Shown: one piece after another, positions 5,182 through 5,549 of the stretch
Numbering within the stretch: the stretch's first letter is position 1
Layout of the letters: each line of letters begins with the position of its first letter
Assembly: GCA_027021685.1 (NCBI GenBank)
Contig: JALUTW010000489.1
Span: forward strand, 1 to 5,549
Length of the DNA stretch: 5,549 nt
Reading direction: 5' to 3'
From: Chromatiales bacterium
GTDB lineage: Bacteria; Pseudomonadota; Gammaproteobacteria; CAMYNG01
Translations under genes and position numbers: made by a program
The notes under the pieces: model-generated
The model's input: only the letters and a program-made list of their open reading frames with translations
What the model was told of the DNA's origin: nothing
Databases searched by the model: none

Positions 5182-5216
5182 TCAGGGGTCAGACATCAGA
5201 TGACAGATGTCAGAAG
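5182..5216 (+). repeat. Heptamer array 2 (five 7-bp units)
   Basis: Units start at 5182, 5189, 5196, 5203 and 5210. The last three, TCAGATG, ACAGATG and TCAGAAG, match WCAGADG exactly. The head GCAGGAG starts 6 bp downstream (5223), followed by a short GGGC/GCCC dyad (5221-5224 with 5233-5236), which may be a decayed REP. Confidence 0.7.
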
Positions 5217-5286
5217 GGCTGGGCAGGAGCAAAGCCCGTGGCAGCGGCGCCCCGGCGCAAATAACCAGGCCGGAGGAAAAACCTTC

Positions 5287-5308
5287 GCGGCCGGGGGCCG
5301 CTCCTACA
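5287..5308 (-). repeat. REP-like hairpin C
   Basis: On the minus strand TGTAGGAGCGGCC leads into a perfect 6-bp stem GCGGCC (5296-5301) with GGCCGC (5287-5292) around loop CCC, followed by GAA. The GTAGGAGC head and GCGAA tail closely resemble Pseudomonas-type REP sequences (from memory, not searched). A run of five T (5277-5281, minus) lies five bases past the stem, so it may also help end ligA transcripts. Confidence 0.65.
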
Positions 5309-5311
5309 CCC

Positions 5312-5346
5312 GTTCTGACCTCTGTCTTCTGTCATCTGTCCTCTGA
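5312..5346 (-). repeat. Heptamer array 3 (five 7-bp units)
   Basis: Minus-strand units ending at 5346, 5339, 5332, 5325 and 5318 read TCAGAGG first and TCAGAAC last. Four of five fit WCAGADG exactly; the fifth ends in C. Four bases (GGGT) separate it from the GTAGG head of hairpin C. Confidence 0.8.
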
Positions 5347-5366
5347 ACGGGGGCGCTCCTACACCC

Positions 5367-5401
5367 GTTCTGACCTCTGTCTTCTGTCATCTGTCCTCTG
5401 A
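5367..5401 (-). repeat. Heptamer array 4 (five 7-bp units)
   Basis: Exact copy of array 3, shifted by 55 bp, in the second unit of the tandem duplication. It is followed on the minus strand by GGGT and a truncated REP head GTAGGAGCG without its palindrome. Confidence 0.8.
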
Positions 5402-5414
5402 ACGGGGAGCGTTG

Positions 5415-5549
5415 CTACACGCGGGTTTCTTCCAGCAGGCGCTTGAAGGCGGCCTCGTCCAGGGTGGGGACACCCAGGCTCAGGGCCTTGTCGTACTTGG
5501 AGCCGGGATCGGCGCCCACCACCACGTAGTCGGTCTTCTTCGAGACGCT
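5415..5549 (-). CDS. ligA: NAD-dependent DNA ligase LigA, C-terminal end (gene runs off the right edge)
   Basis: The last 44 residues, ending in a BRCT domain. Seen: SVSKKTDYVVVGADPGSKYD, then KALSLGVPTLDEAAFKRLLEE, which matches the end of E. coli LigA (SVSAKTDLVIAG, GSK, KAQELGI, IDEAEMLRLL) almost residue by residue. BRCT domains mediate DNA and protein contacts in this enzyme, which seals nicks during replication and repair using NAD+. The catalytic adenylation and OB domains lie outside the window. The reading frame is intact to TAG at 5415-5417. The final ETRV extends a few residues past the usual end, and the stop codon lies in a sequence resembling the repeat head next door (see findings). 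Confidence 0.93.
   Translation of the reverse strand, partial: SVSKKTDYVVVGADPGSKYDKALSLGVPTLDEAAFKRLLEETRV

Larger units (their letters stand above)
5299..5407. repeat. Tandem direct duplication of a 55-bp unit
   Basis: Bases 5299-5353 are repeated at 5354-5407/8, with identity through 54 positions before the match ends. Each unit contains, on the minus strand, a five-unit heptamer array and the REP head GTAGGAGCG. Near-perfect identity points to a recent duplication, or to assembly-relevant slippage. Confidence 0.9.
5049..5414. other. Gene-free interval of composite repeats between the isomerase and ligA
   Basis: A convergent intergenic region of 366 bp with no credible coding sequence; the open frames through it simply read across repeats. 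It is packed with four heptamer arrays, an inverted pair of REP-like palindromes, one further REP-like hairpin and a tandem 55-bp duplication, listed separately. No repeat-associated transposase (RAYT) gene is in the window, so if these are mobile repeats they would depend on a gene elsewhere. Confidence 0.85.

Noticed and set aside
5101..5401. Two short plus-strand open frames (81 and 64 codons) in the repeat region
   Set aside because: They read across heptamer arrays and REP-like palindromes. Their shared ending (TRSDLCLLSSVL) merely reflects the 55-bp duplication, and neither has a ribosome binding site.
5051..5407. CRISPR array
   Set aside because: The repeats are contiguous 7-bp units and one 55-bp tandem duplication; there are no unique spacers of constant length and no cas genes.

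Overview
This window is high-GC chromosomal DNA from what looks like a gammaproteobacterium, possibly of the Chromatiales/Ectothiorhodospiraceae type. That is inferred from gene content (YciB, YciI and BolA of Escherichia coli type, RNase AM/YciV with YciO) and base composition; the genus cannot be fixed from the sequence. There is no phage, plasmid, transposase, CRISPR or RNA gene. The coding part is ordinary housekeeping. The unusual material is in the leaders and, above all, in the 366-bp gap at the right end.

Layout. Bases 1-168 (minus) are the 5' end of trpS. Bases 169-432 are a divergent leader region with an exact TATAAT box for trpS. A small two-helix membrane protein of unknown function (about 433-657, plus) lies opposite to its neighbours. 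Next come yciO (664-1290) and the PHP-domain RNase AM gene rnm/yciV (1296-2150), both minus and probably one transcript. From a divergent promoter region near 2151-2269 runs a plus-strand cluster: an unrecognised 255-aa protein, yciB (septation protein A, inner membrane), yciI and bolA, spaced 10, 0 and 1 bp apart. After 59 bp follows a secreted parvulin-type peptidyl-prolyl isomerase (4263-5048). The window ends in the last 44 codons of ligA (minus), convergent with the isomerase.

The gap 5049-5414 holds no gene but is densely structured. It contains four arrays, each of exactly five 7-bp units close to WCAGADG, two on each strand. It also contains palindromes with a GTAG/GCAG head, as in REP elements: one inverted pair (5091-5124 and 5135-5169) carrying a compensatory base-pair change, and one further hairpin (5287-5308). 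A 55-bp unit (heptamer array plus REP head) is tandemly duplicated at 5299-5407. In each case the heptamer array lies 4-6 bp 5' of a GYAGG head, suggesting a composite mobile repeat. A degenerate third head overlaps the ligA stop codon.

Two leaders also deserve attention. A 32-codon reading frame begins about where trpS transcription should start and ends in a TGA overlapping the trpS TTG start. A GTG frame of five codons with an excellent ribosome binding site ends in an ATGA overlap with the start of the small membrane protein.
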